A stretch of DNA of 64,000 nt from Solirubrobacter sp963792915 (GCA_963792915.1 CAWBYD010000005.1:4389-68388), one strand, 5' to 3'; shown: positions 36,261-45,582, counted from the first letter of the stretch. Notes: a model not told the origin generated them from the letters alone. Program-made: numbers and translations.

Positions 36261-36266
36261 TAGAGT
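36261..36266 (+). promoter_or_regulatory. Probable -10 element of thyX
   Basis: TAGAGT matches TANNNT and lies 8 bases before the GTG at 36275, with no Shine-Dalgarno between. This implies a leaderless thyX mRNA. Confidence 0.45.
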
Positions 36267-36274
36267 CGGCCGCC

Positions 36275-37825
36275 GTGTTCGAGCAGTTCAGCGCAGACGA
36301 GCGCGCGCGCCTCGCGCCCCACTTCACCGATCTCGACGGGCCGGTGTTCGCGGTCGTCAACCTCCCGGAGACCGTCAAGGCCGCGCTGTTCGCGCGCTAC
36401 TCGCGGTATCCCGGCACCCTGCGGCGGCTCTTCCTCGATGAGTTCGCGGACTCGCTGCCGGCGGTCGACGTCGCGGCCCACGGCGAGGAGGGGGCTCGCG
36501 CCGCGCGCCTGTTCGAGACCATCTTCGTCGGCTACGGCGACGACTCGGTGGCGCAGCTCGGCGGCGCCCACGTCGCCTGCGAGTGGGTCTCCAACGTGCT
36601 GACCAAGGTGCTGCAGCGCCCGCGGCTCGCCGCATACCTGGAGCAGTCGACCCGCTACATCGCCTATGACGCGCCGATGCCCGGCGGCGGCTTTCGCTAC
36701 CACCGCGAGCACGCGTTCGGACCGGCCTACGAGGCGGCCATGGACGCGGTGTTCAGCGCCTACTCGGAGTCGCTCCCGCGCGTGCGCGCCTGGGTCGACG
36801 CGGCGTTCGAGGGCGATCCGTCGCCGGCGCGCACGCGCGCCATCAACGCCAAGGCGCTGGATCTGCTGCGCGGGCTGCTGCCCGCGGCGTCGCTTTCGCA
36901 CATGGGGATCTATGCGAGCGGCCAGTCGTACGAGCAGTTGATCCTCCACCTGCTCGCGCACCCGCTGCCCGAGGCGCGCGTATGCGGCGAAGGGATGCTG
37001 ACCGCCGTCAAGGGCGTGATGCCGAGCTTCGTCGCCCGCGTCGAGCGCGCCGGGCGCGGCGACGTCTGGATCGACTACCTGCGGGCGCGCCGCTCCGCCG
37101 AGCTCGACTGGACGGCCCGCCTGGGACTGGATCGCGACGAGGGCGCCGGCAACGGTTCCTCGGTGCGGCTCCTGCACGTCGACGGCGACGAGGATCGCCT
37201 GCTCGCCGCGCTGCTGTTCGAGGCGGCCGGGACGGCCGAGGAGCGCACGCTGGAGGCCATCCGCGGGTTGGACGCCGGCGAGCGCGAGCGGATGCTGGCC
37301 GACCTGGTCGGCGAGCGCGCGAACCGCCGCCACCGCCCGGGGCGTGGGTTCGAGGCGCTCCGCTTCCGCTTCGAGATCGTCTCCGACTACGGCGCGTTCC
37401 GCGACCTGCAGCGCCACCGCATGCTGACCGTGCAGTGGCAGGCGTTCGGCCCCGACCTCGGCGCCGACGTGCCGGAGGAGGTCACCGCGGCGGGGTGCGG
37501 CGACGCGTATGAGCGCGCACTCGAGCGCTCGCGCACCGAGTACGCGCGGCTGGCGGACGCCGGGCTGGCCGCTGCGGCGCCCTACGCGCTCTGCCTCGGC
37601 TACCGCATCCGCTACATCCTCGATCTCGACGCCCGCGAGGCGATGCAGCTGATCGAATTGCGCTCGGCCCGTGAGGGCCACGCGAGCTACCGCGCGGTCG
37701 CGCAGGAGATGCACCGGGCGATCGCGCGCGTCCACCCCGCGGTGGCCGGCGCGATGAAGCACGTCGACCACAGCGCCGAGCCGCGCCTCGAGCGCATCCT
37801 CGCCGAGATCCGCAGCGCCGCGTGA
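36275..37825 (+). CDS. thyX: Tandem-domain FAD-dependent thymidylate synthase (ThyX-like)
   Basis: ThyX makes dTMP from dUMP using reduced FAD and methylene-tetrahydrofolate. This 516-residue protein is about twice the usual length and is built of two ThyX-like halves. The first has QRPRLAAYLEQSTRY (115-127): the RHRX7S motif with Pro for His but with the Ser kept. The second has LQRHRMLTVQWQAFG (378-392): RHR intact but Ala where the Ser should be. Thus each half keeps only part of the motif. A leaderless GTG start is likely. Double-length ThyX proteins occur in several actinobacteria; whether this one makes dTMP is not shown by the sequence. Confidence 0.8.
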   Translation: MFEQFSADERARLAPHFTDLDGPVFAVVNLPETVKAALFARYSRYPGTLRRLFLDEFADSLPAVDVAAHGEEGARAARLFETIFVGYGDDSVAQLGGAHVACEWVSNVLTKVLQRPRLAAYLEQSTRYIAYDAPMPGGGFRYHREHAFGPAYEAAMDAVFSAYSESLPRVRAWVDAAFEGDPSPARTRAINAKALDLLRGLLPAASLSHMGIYASGQSYEQLILHLLAHPLPEARVCGEGMLTAVKGVMPSFVARVERAGRGDVWIDYLRARRSAELDWTARLGLDRDEGAGNGSSVRLLHVDGDEDRLLAALLFEAAGTAEERTLEAIRGLDAGERERMLADLVGERANRRHRPGRGFEALRFRFEIVSDYGAFRDLQRHRMLTVQWQAFGPDLGADVPEEVTAAGCGDAYERALERSRTEYARLADAGLAAAAPYALCLGYRIRYILDLDAREAMQLIELRSAREGHASYRAVAQEMHRAIARVHPAVAGAMKHVDHSAEPRLERILAEIRSAA

Positions 37826-37879
37826 GCGAAGCGCCGTAGCGGAGGGCGCGCCGCGGCCGGGCGTGGCATGCTCGAACGC

Positions 37880-38260
37880 ATGGCGCAGCTGATCACCGAC
37901 GGCGGCGAGCTCGTCCTGCGTCTGTCGGCGCTCGAGAAGTTGGGCGCGCTGCACGGCGACATCCATGTGCCGCTCGCCGCGGTCGAGCGCGTCGCCCGCC
38001 TGGAGCGCGGCTTCTCCGCGCTGCGCGGCGTCCGCGCACCCGGGACCGGCTTCCCCCGCGTGATCGCGCTGGGAACGTGGCGCAGCACCGGCGGCCGCGA
38101 CTTCGCCGCGATCCACCGCGGCCGCCCCGCGCTCGTGGTCGACCTGCGCGACCAGCCGTTCCGCCGGCTCGTCGTGTCGGTCGACGACCCCGACGCGACC
38201 GCGGCGCGGCTGCTCGCCGCCCGCGAGGGGCGGGGCGACGTCGCGCCGAGCGGCGCCTGA
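37880..38260 (+). CDS. Small protein of unknown function (bacterial PH-like?)
   Basis: This 126-residue protein starts MAQLITDGGELVLRLS and runs through strands such as GDIHVPLAAVERVARL and RVIALGTWRSTGGRDFAAIH. The pattern of a strand-rich domain with a mid Gly-Arg-Asp-Phe is like bacterial PH-type proteins, but I am not certain. ATG 37880 is chosen because CATGCT, a -10-like hexamer, lies seven bases upstream; the in-frame ATG at 37868 would be inside it. The 20-base direct repeat begins within its last codons. Confidence 0.65.
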   Translation: MAQLITDGGELVLRLSALEKLGALHGDIHVPLAAVERVARLERGFSALRGVRAPGTGFPRVIALGTWRSTGGRDFAAIHRGRPALVVDLRDQPFRRLVVSVDDPDATAARLLAAREGRGDVAPSGA

Positions 38261-38304
38261 CCGCCCGCCGCAAGGGCGCCGGCCACGTCGCGCCGAGCGG
38301 CGCC
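38238..38304. repeat. 20-base direct repeat, each copy a hairpin
   Basis: ACGTCGCGCCGAGCGGCGCC occurs exactly at 38238-38257 and 38285-38304. Each copy contains GCGCC-GAGC-GGCGC, a five-pair hairpin. The first copy encodes the C-terminus of the small protein and the second lies in the convergent gap before the transglutaminase gene. They may act as tandem terminators or record a local duplication. The rest of the 112-base gap holds nothing else recognisable. Confidence 0.6.
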
Positions 38305-38372
38305 GCACCGACCGCGGGCGATGCCGGCGAGCGCCGCCGCGGGCGGCCTCGCCTCGCGGCGCCCCGCGACGG

Positions 38373-40829
38373 TCAGCGCCGGACGCTGGTGTCGAGCTCG
38401 AACGTCGCAGGTGGGCGTGGACGGCGGGCCCCGCGTTCCAGCCGCGGCGGCAGCGCCCACAGCGCGCGGGTGCGCCGGCCGAACCCGAGGCCCTGCGCGA
38501 GCGCGCGCCGCAACGCCCGGCGCCCCGAGCGCGGAGGCGGCCCGGCGCCGGGCGCATAGCGCCCGGCGGCCAGCGCCCGCAGGTAGGCCGCGACCTCCGG
38601 CGAGTGGCTGCCGAGCCGGCGCTCGAGCTGGGACAGCGTCGTGCCCGCGCTGACGGGCCGCCCCACGCGCCGCATCGCGTCCTCGAGCTCGGCGATCGCC
38701 CGGTCCATCGGCGTCGCTCCCCGCGGGCGGCGGATGATGAGCGCGATCACGAGGGCGGCCAGCCCCACCCCGAGCAGGGCGAGGAAGAAGACCCACCACG
38801 CGGGGCCGCCGTCGCCGGCCGAGCTGCCGTTCGACGAGCCGGCGGTGCCGAGCAGCAGGTCCGGGCGCACGCGGACCTTGTCGCCGGCGCTCGTGTCGGT
38901 GCTGTCGGTCGCGCCGGCGCGGTCCGGCGCGAGCGGCGCCGCCGTCGCGGGCAGCGAGATCGCGGCGATCTGCGAGCGCGCGGGCGAGGCGTCGGGAGTC
39001 GGGTCCACGGTGATCCACCCGTAGCGGTCGAACCACGCCTCGACCCACGCGTGTGCGTCGGTGTCGCGCACGATCCAGGCCTTGCGATGCGCCGAATAGC
39101 CGCCCGGGGTGAAGCCGGTGGCGACCCGCGCCGGGACACCGCCCATCCGCAGCAGCAGCGCCATCGCGCCCGCGTAGTGCTGGCAGTAGCCCTCGTGCGA
39201 GTCCAGCAGGAAGTACTCGAGCGGCGCGATCCCGGCGGGCGGCTGCGCCGGCCGCTCGGAGTAGCGGAACTCCGGCTGGCGCAGGTAGGCGTTGACGCGC
39301 TCGAGGTACTCGTACGGCGTCTTGGTGCCACGCTTGAGCTGCTTGGACAGCTGCCACGTGCGCGAGTACATCGAGCGCCCCATCACGTGGTCGATGTTGG
39401 TCTCCGAGCGGCCGAGCTGGGGGTACTCGCCGTAGCTCGAGCCGTTGCCGCTGTAGGACTTGAAGTGCGCGTTGACCTCGGTCACGCGCTGTGCAGCCTC
39501 GCGGTCGTAGATGTCGAGCGGCGCATGCTTGCCGGGCTTGAACGGGATCGTGATCACGAGCTCCCCGAGCGGCGTCCCACGATCGTCCGACGTGGCCGAC
39601 TCCAGCAGCGCCGGGTCCGGCCGCGCCGAGTATGTCTTGACGGTGTAGGAGTCGCCACGGTGCAGCGGCGTGATCGAATCCCAGGTGCCCGCCGACGCCC
39701 CCGCCCGGACCGGGCTCGAGCTGTCCTTGACGCCCATGATCGTGCCCGCCCCGATTACGTCGGTGGTGCGCATGCGCCGGATGCTGACCGAGATGTCCTG
39801 CGTCCAGCCCGGACGGTCGGTCCAGTTCTCCGGCACGTCGGGCTCCCAGGGCGTGCCGCTCAGCGGCGTGGTGCGCGCCGGGCGCGCGGTCCACGCGGTG
39901 TTGTCGAAGATGTCGAGGTTGCGCGCCTTCCAGTACAGCGGCTGGGGAGACGACACGCGCAGGACCTCGTTGCCGTCGCGCGGCCACGTAATCGGCCCGT
40001 AGCTCTGCGTCCACGAGAACTGGACCGGATCGTCGGGACCGAGGCTCTCGGCGAACGCACGGTAGTCGACCCACGGCTCGCCGCGATCCGCTGCCGCGGC
40101 CAGCGGCAACGCCCCGACCAGTGCGATCGCGAGCAGCGCGGCGACGCCGAGGCCGGGCCGCAACGGCAGGCGCTCGAGCCACAGGAAGCAGACGGTGAGG
40201 GCGGCGAGCGCGAGCCCGAGGATCACCGGGCGCGTGCCGCCCAGCGACGCGATCGGCGAGACCACGAGCACGAACAGCACGGCCAGCGCAACGAACGGGT
40301 AGCCGCGGTCCGGTGAGCGCAGCGGCGAACGGGCCGCGAGCGGCTCCGCGCCGGCGCGCGGCCAGAAGGTCAGCAGCGCCGCGAGCACGAGCAGCGCGCA
40401 GCCGAGGAACTCGAGCGCGATCCGCGGCCAGGGGTCCGCGCTCACGTACGGGATCCGGACCGTGCCGAGCGCCTGGATGCCGCCGCCGAGCCCGGACAGC
40501 AACTCGTCCCAGTGGCGCGGCTTGAGCTCGTCCATCCCGGCATGGGACATCGCGAAGGCGACGAACAGCCCGGCGAGGGTGACCGCGACCAGCGCGGCGA
40601 TCCGCAGCCACCCGCCGCGCACGCGCCCGGCGAGCAGCGCGCCGCCGCCGGCCGCGGCGCCGACCGCGACCCACAGCAGCGCGCGCGCCGAGGCGAAGCC
40701 GCCGATCAGCCGCTGCCACTCGAGCGCCCCGATCGCGCCCAGCGCCGCGAACGCGAGCATCCGCGCGAGCCACTGCGGAAGCAGCGCACGGCTCACCGGC
40801 CGCGCCGTCTCCGCGCGCATTCGTTTCAC
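38373..40829 (-). CDS. TgpA-type membrane transglutaminase-like protein
   Basis: This is a protein of about 818 residues. The first 230 or so form about eight membrane helices (DUF3488/TgpA N-terminus). A large extracytoplasmic region follows, with a transglutaminase core whose Cys-His-Asp triad is visible in HEGYCQHYAG, TDAHAWVEAW and ITVDPTPD. A further membrane helix and a cytoplasmic DUF4129-like tail end the protein. Such proteins are thought to cleave or cross-link peptides outside the membrane, perhaps in cell-wall biogenesis. GTG 40829 is preferred because CAGAAT lies seven bases upstream; ATG 40820 and ATG 40871 are alternatives. The fused MoxR-type ATPase usually nearby is absent here. 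Confidence 0.82.
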   Translation of the reverse strand: MKRMRAETARPVSRALLPQWLARMLAFAALGAIGALEWQRLIGGFASARALLWVAVGAAAGGGALLAGRVRGGWLRIAALVAVTLAGLFVAFAMSHAGMDELKPRHWDELLSGLGGGIQALGTVRIPYVSADPWPRIALEFLGCALLVLAALLTFWPRAGAEPLAARSPLRSPDRGYPFVALAVLFVLVVSPIASLGGTRPVILGLALAALTVCFLWLERLPLRPGLGVAALLAIALVGALPLAAAADRGEPWVDYRAFAESLGPDDPVQFSWTQSYGPITWPRDGNEVLRVSSPQPLYWKARNLDIFDNTAWTARPARTTPLSGTPWEPDVPENWTDRPGWTQDISVSIRRMRTTDVIGAGTIMGVKDSSSPVRAGASAGTWDSITPLHRGDSYTVKTYSARPDPALLESATSDDRGTPLGELVITIPFKPGKHAPLDIYDREAAQRVTEVNAHFKSYSGNGSSYGEYPQLGRSETNIDHVMGRSMYSRTWQLSKQLKRGTKTPYEYLERVNAYLRQPEFRYSERPAQPPAGIAPLEYFLLDSHEGYCQHYAGAMALLLRMGGVPARVATGFTPGGYSAHRKAWIVRDTDAHAWVEAWFDRYGWITVDPTPDASPARSQIAAISLPATAAPLAPDRAGATDSTDTSAGDKVRVRPDLLLGTAGSSNGSSAGDGGPAWWVFFLALLGVGLAALVIALIIRRPRGATPMDRAIAELEDAMRRVGRPVSAGTTLSQLERRLGSHSPEVAAYLRALAAGRYAPGAGPPPRSGRRALRRALAQGLGFGRRTRALWALPPRLERGARRPRPPATFELDTSVRR

Positions 40830-40902
40830 GCCGTCGATTCTGGCAGCCAGTCGCATCGCCTCGACGGCCATGCGTCGGCAAGCGGCGCGTCGCCGCTCGT
40901 GG

Positions 40903-42462
40903 TTAGGCCGTCTCGAGCTCCTTCTGGCGCAGTTCGATGCGCCGGATCTTGCCGGTGAGCGTCTTGGGCAGGTCCTCGACGAACTCGATCTTGCGCGGAT
41001 AGGCGTACGCAGACAGCCGCGAGCGCACGTGGCCCTGGATCTCTTTGACGAGCTCGTCGGAGCCGGAGTGCCCCGCCGTGAGGACGATGAACGCCTTCAC
41101 GACCATGCCGCGGCGCTCGTCGGGCGACGCGACCACGGCGGCCTCCTTGACCGCCGCATGCTCCAGGCACGCGGACTCGACCTCGAACGGCCCGATCCGG
41201 TAGCCGGCCGCGATGATCACATCGTCGGCGCGGCCCTCGTACCAGATGTAGCCGTCCTCGTCGAACTTGGCGGCGTCCTTGGTGTGGAACCACTCGCCGC
41301 CGAACGTGTCGCGCGCGGCCTCCTCGTTGCGCCAGTAGCCGAGCGGATAGTGCGGATTCGAGCGCGCGCGCAGGCAGATCTCCCCGCGCTCGCCCGCCGC
41401 CACGGGATGCTCGTCCTCGTCGAGGATCTGCACGTCCCAGCCCGGCATCGGCCGGCCCATCGAGCCCTCACGCACCTCCATGAACGGGTAGTTGGCGACC
41501 AGCGGGTAGGACTCGGTGAGCCCGTAGTAGTCGAGCACGGTCAGCCCGTACTGCTCCCGGAACCAGCGGATCGCCTCCGGGTTCAGCGGCTCGCCGGCCG
41601 AGCAGACGACCCGGAACTTCTGCGGATAGCGCGTGCCGGCGCTTTCGATGGCCATCATCGAGCGCATCGCGGTCGGCGTCGTGAACACGTTCGTCGCCCC
41701 GTGGCGCGACAGGAAGTCCAGCTGCTGGTGCGGGTCGAATCCGCCCTGGCGCTGGATCACGAGCTGCACGGCGCCGAGCCGCCACGGACCGAGCAGCGGC
41801 GCGATGCCCGCCGCCCACGCCCACTCGCCCATGCCGTGGAAGAGCTCACCGTCGTGCACGTCGTGGCAGTAGGTGAACTCCTCGTGTGCGAGCAGGTAGC
41901 GGTGCGCGTGCACGATCCCCTTGGCCAGCCCCGTGGTGCCCGACGTGTAGTAGAGCTGTGCCGGGTCGTCGGCCAGCGTGTCCTCGCGCGTGAACGCGGG
42001 ATCGCCGGAGGCGAGCAGCTCGTCGTCGAGCACGAGCACGTGCTCCACGAGCGACGAGTCGACGCGCCCCTGGTTGGCCGCATTGGTGACGAGGACCTTG
42101 GCCTGCGAGTCGCCGACCCGGTGGCGGATGCCGTCGTCGCCGTAGAGCACGGACATCGAGAGCAGGATGGCGCCGCATTTCCAGGTGCCGAAGAACGCCG
42201 CCGCGGTCTCCGGCGTCGGCGGCAGCAGCATCGCCACGCGGTCGCCCTTCACGACCCCGCGGGCGCGCAGCACGTTGGCGAAGCGGTTGGAGGCCGCCTG
42301 GAGCTCGCCCCAGAGAACCTCCCGGACCGTCCCGTCGAAGTGCTCGTGGATCATCGCGAGCTTGTCCGCCGGGTGCTTGTCGCAGACGTCGTGGGCGATG
42401 TTGTAGCGCTCCGGCACGCGCCACTTGTGCGCGGTGACGGCTTCCTCATAGGACGCGAACAT
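40903..42462 (-). CDS. AMP-forming acyl-CoA synthetase
   Basis: This 519-residue adenylate-forming enzyme activates a carboxylic acid to its CoA ester. Motifs: the P-loop YYTSGTTGLAKGIVH, YYGLTESYPL, the hinge ADDVIIAAGYRIGPFEVE, and the C-terminal catalytic Lys in LPKTLTGKIRR. It resembles acetyl/medium-chain acyl-CoA synthetases (ACSM-like) rather than long-chain FadD, but the substrate cannot be fixed from sequence. It starts one base after the acs stop, so the two synthetases are made together, perhaps for a range of short acids. Confidence 0.87.
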   Translation of the reverse strand: MFASYEEAVTAHKWRVPERYNIAHDVCDKHPADKLAMIHEHFDGTVREVLWGELQAASNRFANVLRARGVVKGDRVAMLLPPTPETAAAFFGTWKCGAILLSMSVLYGDDGIRHRVGDSQAKVLVTNAANQGRVDSSLVEHVLVLDDELLASGDPAFTREDTLADDPAQLYYTSGTTGLAKGIVHAHRYLLAHEEFTYCHDVHDGELFHGMGEWAWAAGIAPLLGPWRLGAVQLVIQRQGGFDPHQQLDFLSRHGATNVFTTPTAMRSMMAIESAGTRYPQKFRVVCSAGEPLNPEAIRWFREQYGLTVLDYYGLTESYPLVANYPFMEVREGSMGRPMPGWDVQILDEDEHPVAAGERGEICLRARSNPHYPLGYWRNEEAARDTFGGEWFHTKDAAKFDEDGYIWYEGRADDVIIAAGYRIGPFEVESACLEHAAVKEAAVVASPDERRGMVVKAFIVLTAGHSGSDELVKEIQGHVRSRLSAYAYPRKIEFVEDLPKTLTGKIRRIELRQKELETA

Positions 42463-42463
42463 T

Positions 42464-44434
42464 TCAGTTCTCCTCCGCTTGGCGCTCCTTGATCTTGCCT
42501 TCGAGTTGTTTCATGACTTCGGGGTCTCGTAGGGTGGTGACGTCGCCGAGTTCGCGGCCTTCGGCGATGTCGCGCAGGAGGCGGCGCATGATCTTTCCGC
42601 TGCGGGTCTTGGGGAGGTCGTCGGCCCAGATGATCCGTTTGGGGCGGGCGAACTTGCCGATCCGTATGGCGACCTTTTCGCGGATCTCGCTGACGAGTTC
42701 GTCGTCGCCGTCGAGGTCGCCCTCGAGGGTCACGAAGGCCGCGATCGCTTGGCCGGTGTCTTCGTCGGCTTGGCCGATCACGGCGGCCTCGGCGACCTTG
42801 GGGTGCGAGACGATCGCTGATTCGACCTCGGCGGTGGAGAGCCGGTGCCCGGAGACGTTGACGACGTCGTCGATGCGGCCGATGATCGAGATGTAGCCGT
42901 CGGGGTCGGCGCGGGCGGCGTCGCCGACGACGTAGGTCTGGCGGCCCAGCCGTGACCAGTAGGTCGCGATGAAGCGGTCGTCTTCTTTGTAGAGCGTGCG
43001 CAGCATCGAGGGCCAGGGTCGTTTGAGGACCAGGATCCCCTGTTCGGTGCCGGCGTCGACGCCGTCCTCGTTGACGACCGCGGCCGCGATCCCGGGCAGC
43101 GCGCGGCCCGCGACCCCGGGCTTGGTGGCTTGCAGGCCGGGCAGCGTGGTGATCATGATCGCGCCGGTCTCGGTCTGCCACCACGTATCCACGATCGGGC
43201 AGCGGCCACCCCCGATCACCTTCCAATACCACAACCAGGCCTTCGGGTTGATCGGCTCCCCGACCGTTCCCAGCAGCCGCAACGAGGTCAGGTCGTGCTT
43301 GGCCGGATACGGCTCGCCCCACTTCATGCACGCCCGGATCGCCGTCGGCGCGCAATACAGGATGCTGACCCGGTAGCGCTCGACGATCTCCCACCAGACA
43401 TCACGGTCCGGGTAGTCCGGGGCGCCCTCATACATCACGCTGGTCGCGCCGTTGGCCAGCGGCCCGTAGACGATGTAGGAATGCCCGGTGACCCAGCCGA
43501 CATCGGCCGCGCACCAAAACACGTCCTCGTCGGGCTTGAGGTCAAACACCGCCCGATGCGTATACGCGACCGCAGTCAGATAGCCGCCCGTGGTGTGCAA
43601 GATCCCCTTCGGCTTGGCCGTCGACCCCGACGTGTAGAGGATGTAGAGCGGGTCCTCGGCATCCATCGCCTCGGCCGGGCACTCCGGCGCCGCCGCCGCC
43701 AACAACTCGCGATAGGTGTGATCGCGCCCGGGCTTCATCGGCGCATCGTTACCGACGCGCTCGACGACCACGATCGTCTCGACCAGATCGCCGATCACCT
43801 CATCGACCTGCTGCTTGATCGCCGCCGTCTTGCCCTTACGACGCGCACCATCGACCGTGATCAACACCTTCGCCTCAGAGAACTCGATCCGCTCCCGGAC
43901 CGACTCCGCGCTAAAGCCCCCGAAGACCACGTTATGCGGCGCCCCGATCCGCGCACACGCCAACATCGCCACCGCGACCTCCGGGATCATCGGCAAATAG
44001 ATCGCGACGACATCGCCCTTCTTGACCCCCAACGACTTCAACGCATTCGCCAAGCGCTGCACATCACGATGCAACTCCGCATACGTGACAGCGAGCTCCT
44101 CACCCTCCTCACCACGCCAGTGATACGCCACCCGCCCCCCGCGCCCGGCCAACACATGCCGATCCACGCAGTTATACGACGCGTTCAACTTGCCGCCCAC
44201 AAACCACTTCGCAAACGGCGGATCAGACCAATCCAACACCCGCTCCCACGGCACATCCCACTCCAACAACCCCGCCTGCTCGGCCCAAAACCCCTCAAAA
44301 TCCGCATCCGCGGACTCCCACACCCCCGGATCGGACACCACCGCCCGCTCCACAAACTCCCGCGGCGGCGCGAACACGTCCTGATCCAGCAACTCCTCCA
44401 ACTGCTGCTCGAGCGTCTGTCCTTCGGTCGCCAT
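42464..44434 (-). CDS. acs: Acetyl-CoA synthetase (AMP-forming)
   Basis: Acs converts acetate, ATP and CoA to acetyl-CoA. The 656-residue protein has the N-terminal Acs extension (WFVGGKLNASYNCVDRH), the P-loop LYILYTSGSTAKPKGIL, the acetate pocket WWQTETGAIMIT with its conserved Trp, and the regulatory Lys site LPKTRSGKIMRR, the usual target of Pat-type acetylation. GAGGAGACC before ATG 44434 is a good ribosome site. Codon choice is odd: the 5' half uses many G- and T-ending codons, and the 3' half (below about 43180) uses mostly C with A, unlike the C/G-ending neighbours. Confidence 0.93.
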   Translation of the reverse strand: MATEGQTLEQQLEELLDQDVFAPPREFVERAVVSDPGVWESADADFEGFWAEQAGLLEWDVPWERVLDWSDPPFAKWFVGGKLNASYNCVDRHVLAGRGGRVAYHWRGEEGEELAVTYAELHRDVQRLANALKSLGVKKGDVVAIYLPMIPEVAVAMLACARIGAPHNVVFGGFSAESVRERIEFSEAKVLITVDGARRKGKTAAIKQQVDEVIGDLVETIVVVERVGNDAPMKPGRDHTYRELLAAAAPECPAEAMDAEDPLYILYTSGSTAKPKGILHTTGGYLTAVAYTHRAVFDLKPDEDVFWCAADVGWVTGHSYIVYGPLANGATSVMYEGAPDYPDRDVWWEIVERYRVSILYCAPTAIRACMKWGEPYPAKHDLTSLRLLGTVGEPINPKAWLWYWKVIGGGRCPIVDTWWQTETGAIMITTLPGLQATKPGVAGRALPGIAAAVVNEDGVDAGTEQGILVLKRPWPSMLRTLYKEDDRFIATYWSRLGRQTYVVGDAARADPDGYISIIGRIDDVVNVSGHRLSTAEVESAIVSHPKVAEAAVIGQADEDTGQAIAAFVTLEGDLDGDDELVSEIREKVAIRIGKFARPKRIIWADDLPKTRSGKIMRRLLRDIAEGRELGDVTTLRDPEVMKQLEGKIKERQAEEN

Positions 44435-44454
44435 AGCCGGTCTCCTCGTCCGCC

Positions 44455-44468
44455 GCAGGTGTTCCTGC
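44455..44468. promoter_or_regulatory. Palindrome in the acs leader
   Basis: GCAGG-TGTT-CCTGC is a perfect five-base inverted repeat 21 bases upstream of the acs start. It could be an operator or a small mRNA hairpin. The 68-base gap to the next gene holds no other clear signal. Confidence 0.35.
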
Positions 44469-44502
44469 AACGTCCTACCACGTCCAGACGGTGGATTGCG
44501 TT

Positions 44503-45366
44503 TCAGCGGCGCTTCTTGCGCTTGCGCGGCGCGGCGGCGGGGCCGCCCGCGGGCGCCGGCTTCGGCGCGCGCTTGGGCGCCGGCGGCCGGTTGCTCGGCC
44601 ATGGGATCTCCTTGCCGGCCTCCCACGCCGGCGGCGCGCCGCCGGGCCACACGCCGAGCAGCAGCGCGCCGAGGCCCGCGAGCCAGAAGAACTGCACGAG
44701 CGGGAACGGGAAGAGGATCAAGAACGCGCCGGCGGCCACGCCGAGGTAGCCGAACAGGCGCGTCAGCAGGCCCGCGCGCATCGCGTTGAGCGAGACCAGG
44801 AAGAGCCCGACGGCGAGCGCGAACGAGCCGAGCGTCGCCATCAGCTGCGCGAAGGCGATCAAGCCGCCACCCGCGTCGGCGGCGTCCTGGACCGTGCGCT
44901 GGGTATCCAGGAACTGGCCGGGCAGCGCGGCGTTGCCGACCTGGAAGATCAGCATGCCGATCGCCATCAGCATGCCGCCGACGATCGGCAGGTAGATCGC
45001 CCAGCGCGGAAGGGCGTCGCGCCGCGCGCGCGTCGCGACAGCCAGGAAGCCGACGCCCCAGGCCATCCCGAGGTACCCGACGAAGCCCGCGACGCCGGTC
45101 AGCACGACCAGCGCGCTGTGCGCGTCGAGGTACTCGAAGTACGGGATCTGCAGCGACGGCAGCTTCCCGATGTCCCCCGGCTTGGTGACGCGCTGCAGCG
45201 TCTCCAGCCCGCTCGTCGACGGGGCGTTGCGCTGCATGACGCTCTGGATCGTAAAGAAGGCGATCAGCCCGATCACGCCGAGCAGCGAGGCGACGCCGGC
45301 GCGCGGGCCGTGGCGGCGCTCCCAGGCGCGCTGCTTGGACACATCGGACGTGGGGACCGCGGACAC
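44503..45366 (-). CDS. Multi-pass membrane protein of unknown function
   Basis: This protein of about 287 residues has six or seven hydrophobic segments (for example VASLLGVIGLIAFFTIQSV and AGAFLILFPFPLVQFFWLAGL) and a highly basic Pro/Ala/Lys-rich tail ending in RKRKKRR, probably cytoplasmic. No family is recognised. TAGAGT lies just upstream, at 45376-45381 on this strand, placing the transcription start at the third codon of the longest frame. The GTG at 45366 is therefore the likely first codon; GTG 45372 is the alternative. It is upstream of acs in the same direction. Confidence 0.65.
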   Translation of the reverse strand: MSAVPTSDVSKQRAWERRHGPRAGVASLLGVIGLIAFFTIQSVMQRNAPSTSGLETLQRVTKPGDIGKLPSLQIPYFEYLDAHSALVVLTGVAGFVGYLGMAWGVGFLAVATRARRDALPRWAIYLPIVGGMLMAIGMLIFQVGNAALPGQFLDTQRTVQDAADAGGGLIAFAQLMATLGSFALAVGLFLVSLNAMRAGLLTRLFGYLGVAAGAFLILFPFPLVQFFWLAGLGALLLGVWPGGAPPAWEAGKEIPWPSNRPPAPKRAPKPAPAGGPAAAPRKRKKRR

Positions 45367-45565
45367 CGTCACTTCACTCTAGTTGGCAGTTGTGCACGCC
45401 TCGGCGGCTCGGGCCCGATCTCGCCGCGCCCGACCACGCGCGAGACGCGGTCACCGGCGAACAGGACGATGTCCAGCGCGGGCGCGGCGAGGCGGATCAG
45501 CCGCTCGATCCGGCGCCGGCGGGCGAGCTGCGTGGGGCTGCGGTAGGCCACAGTGGCCGCGATTG

Positions 45566-45571
45566 TAGACT
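45566..45571 (+). promoter_or_regulatory. Probable -10 element of the CBS-pair gene
   Basis: TAGACT fits TANNNT and lies 11 bases before GTG 45583. Transcription would start about five bases before that codon, which excludes the longer in-frame start at 45553. Confidence 0.4.
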
Positions 45572-45582
45572 CGGGAATACAG

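Noticed and set aside
41885..42500. acs and its neighbour as a duplicated gene pair
   Set aside because: They share only the general adenylating-enzyme motifs; lengths and N-termini differ clearly.
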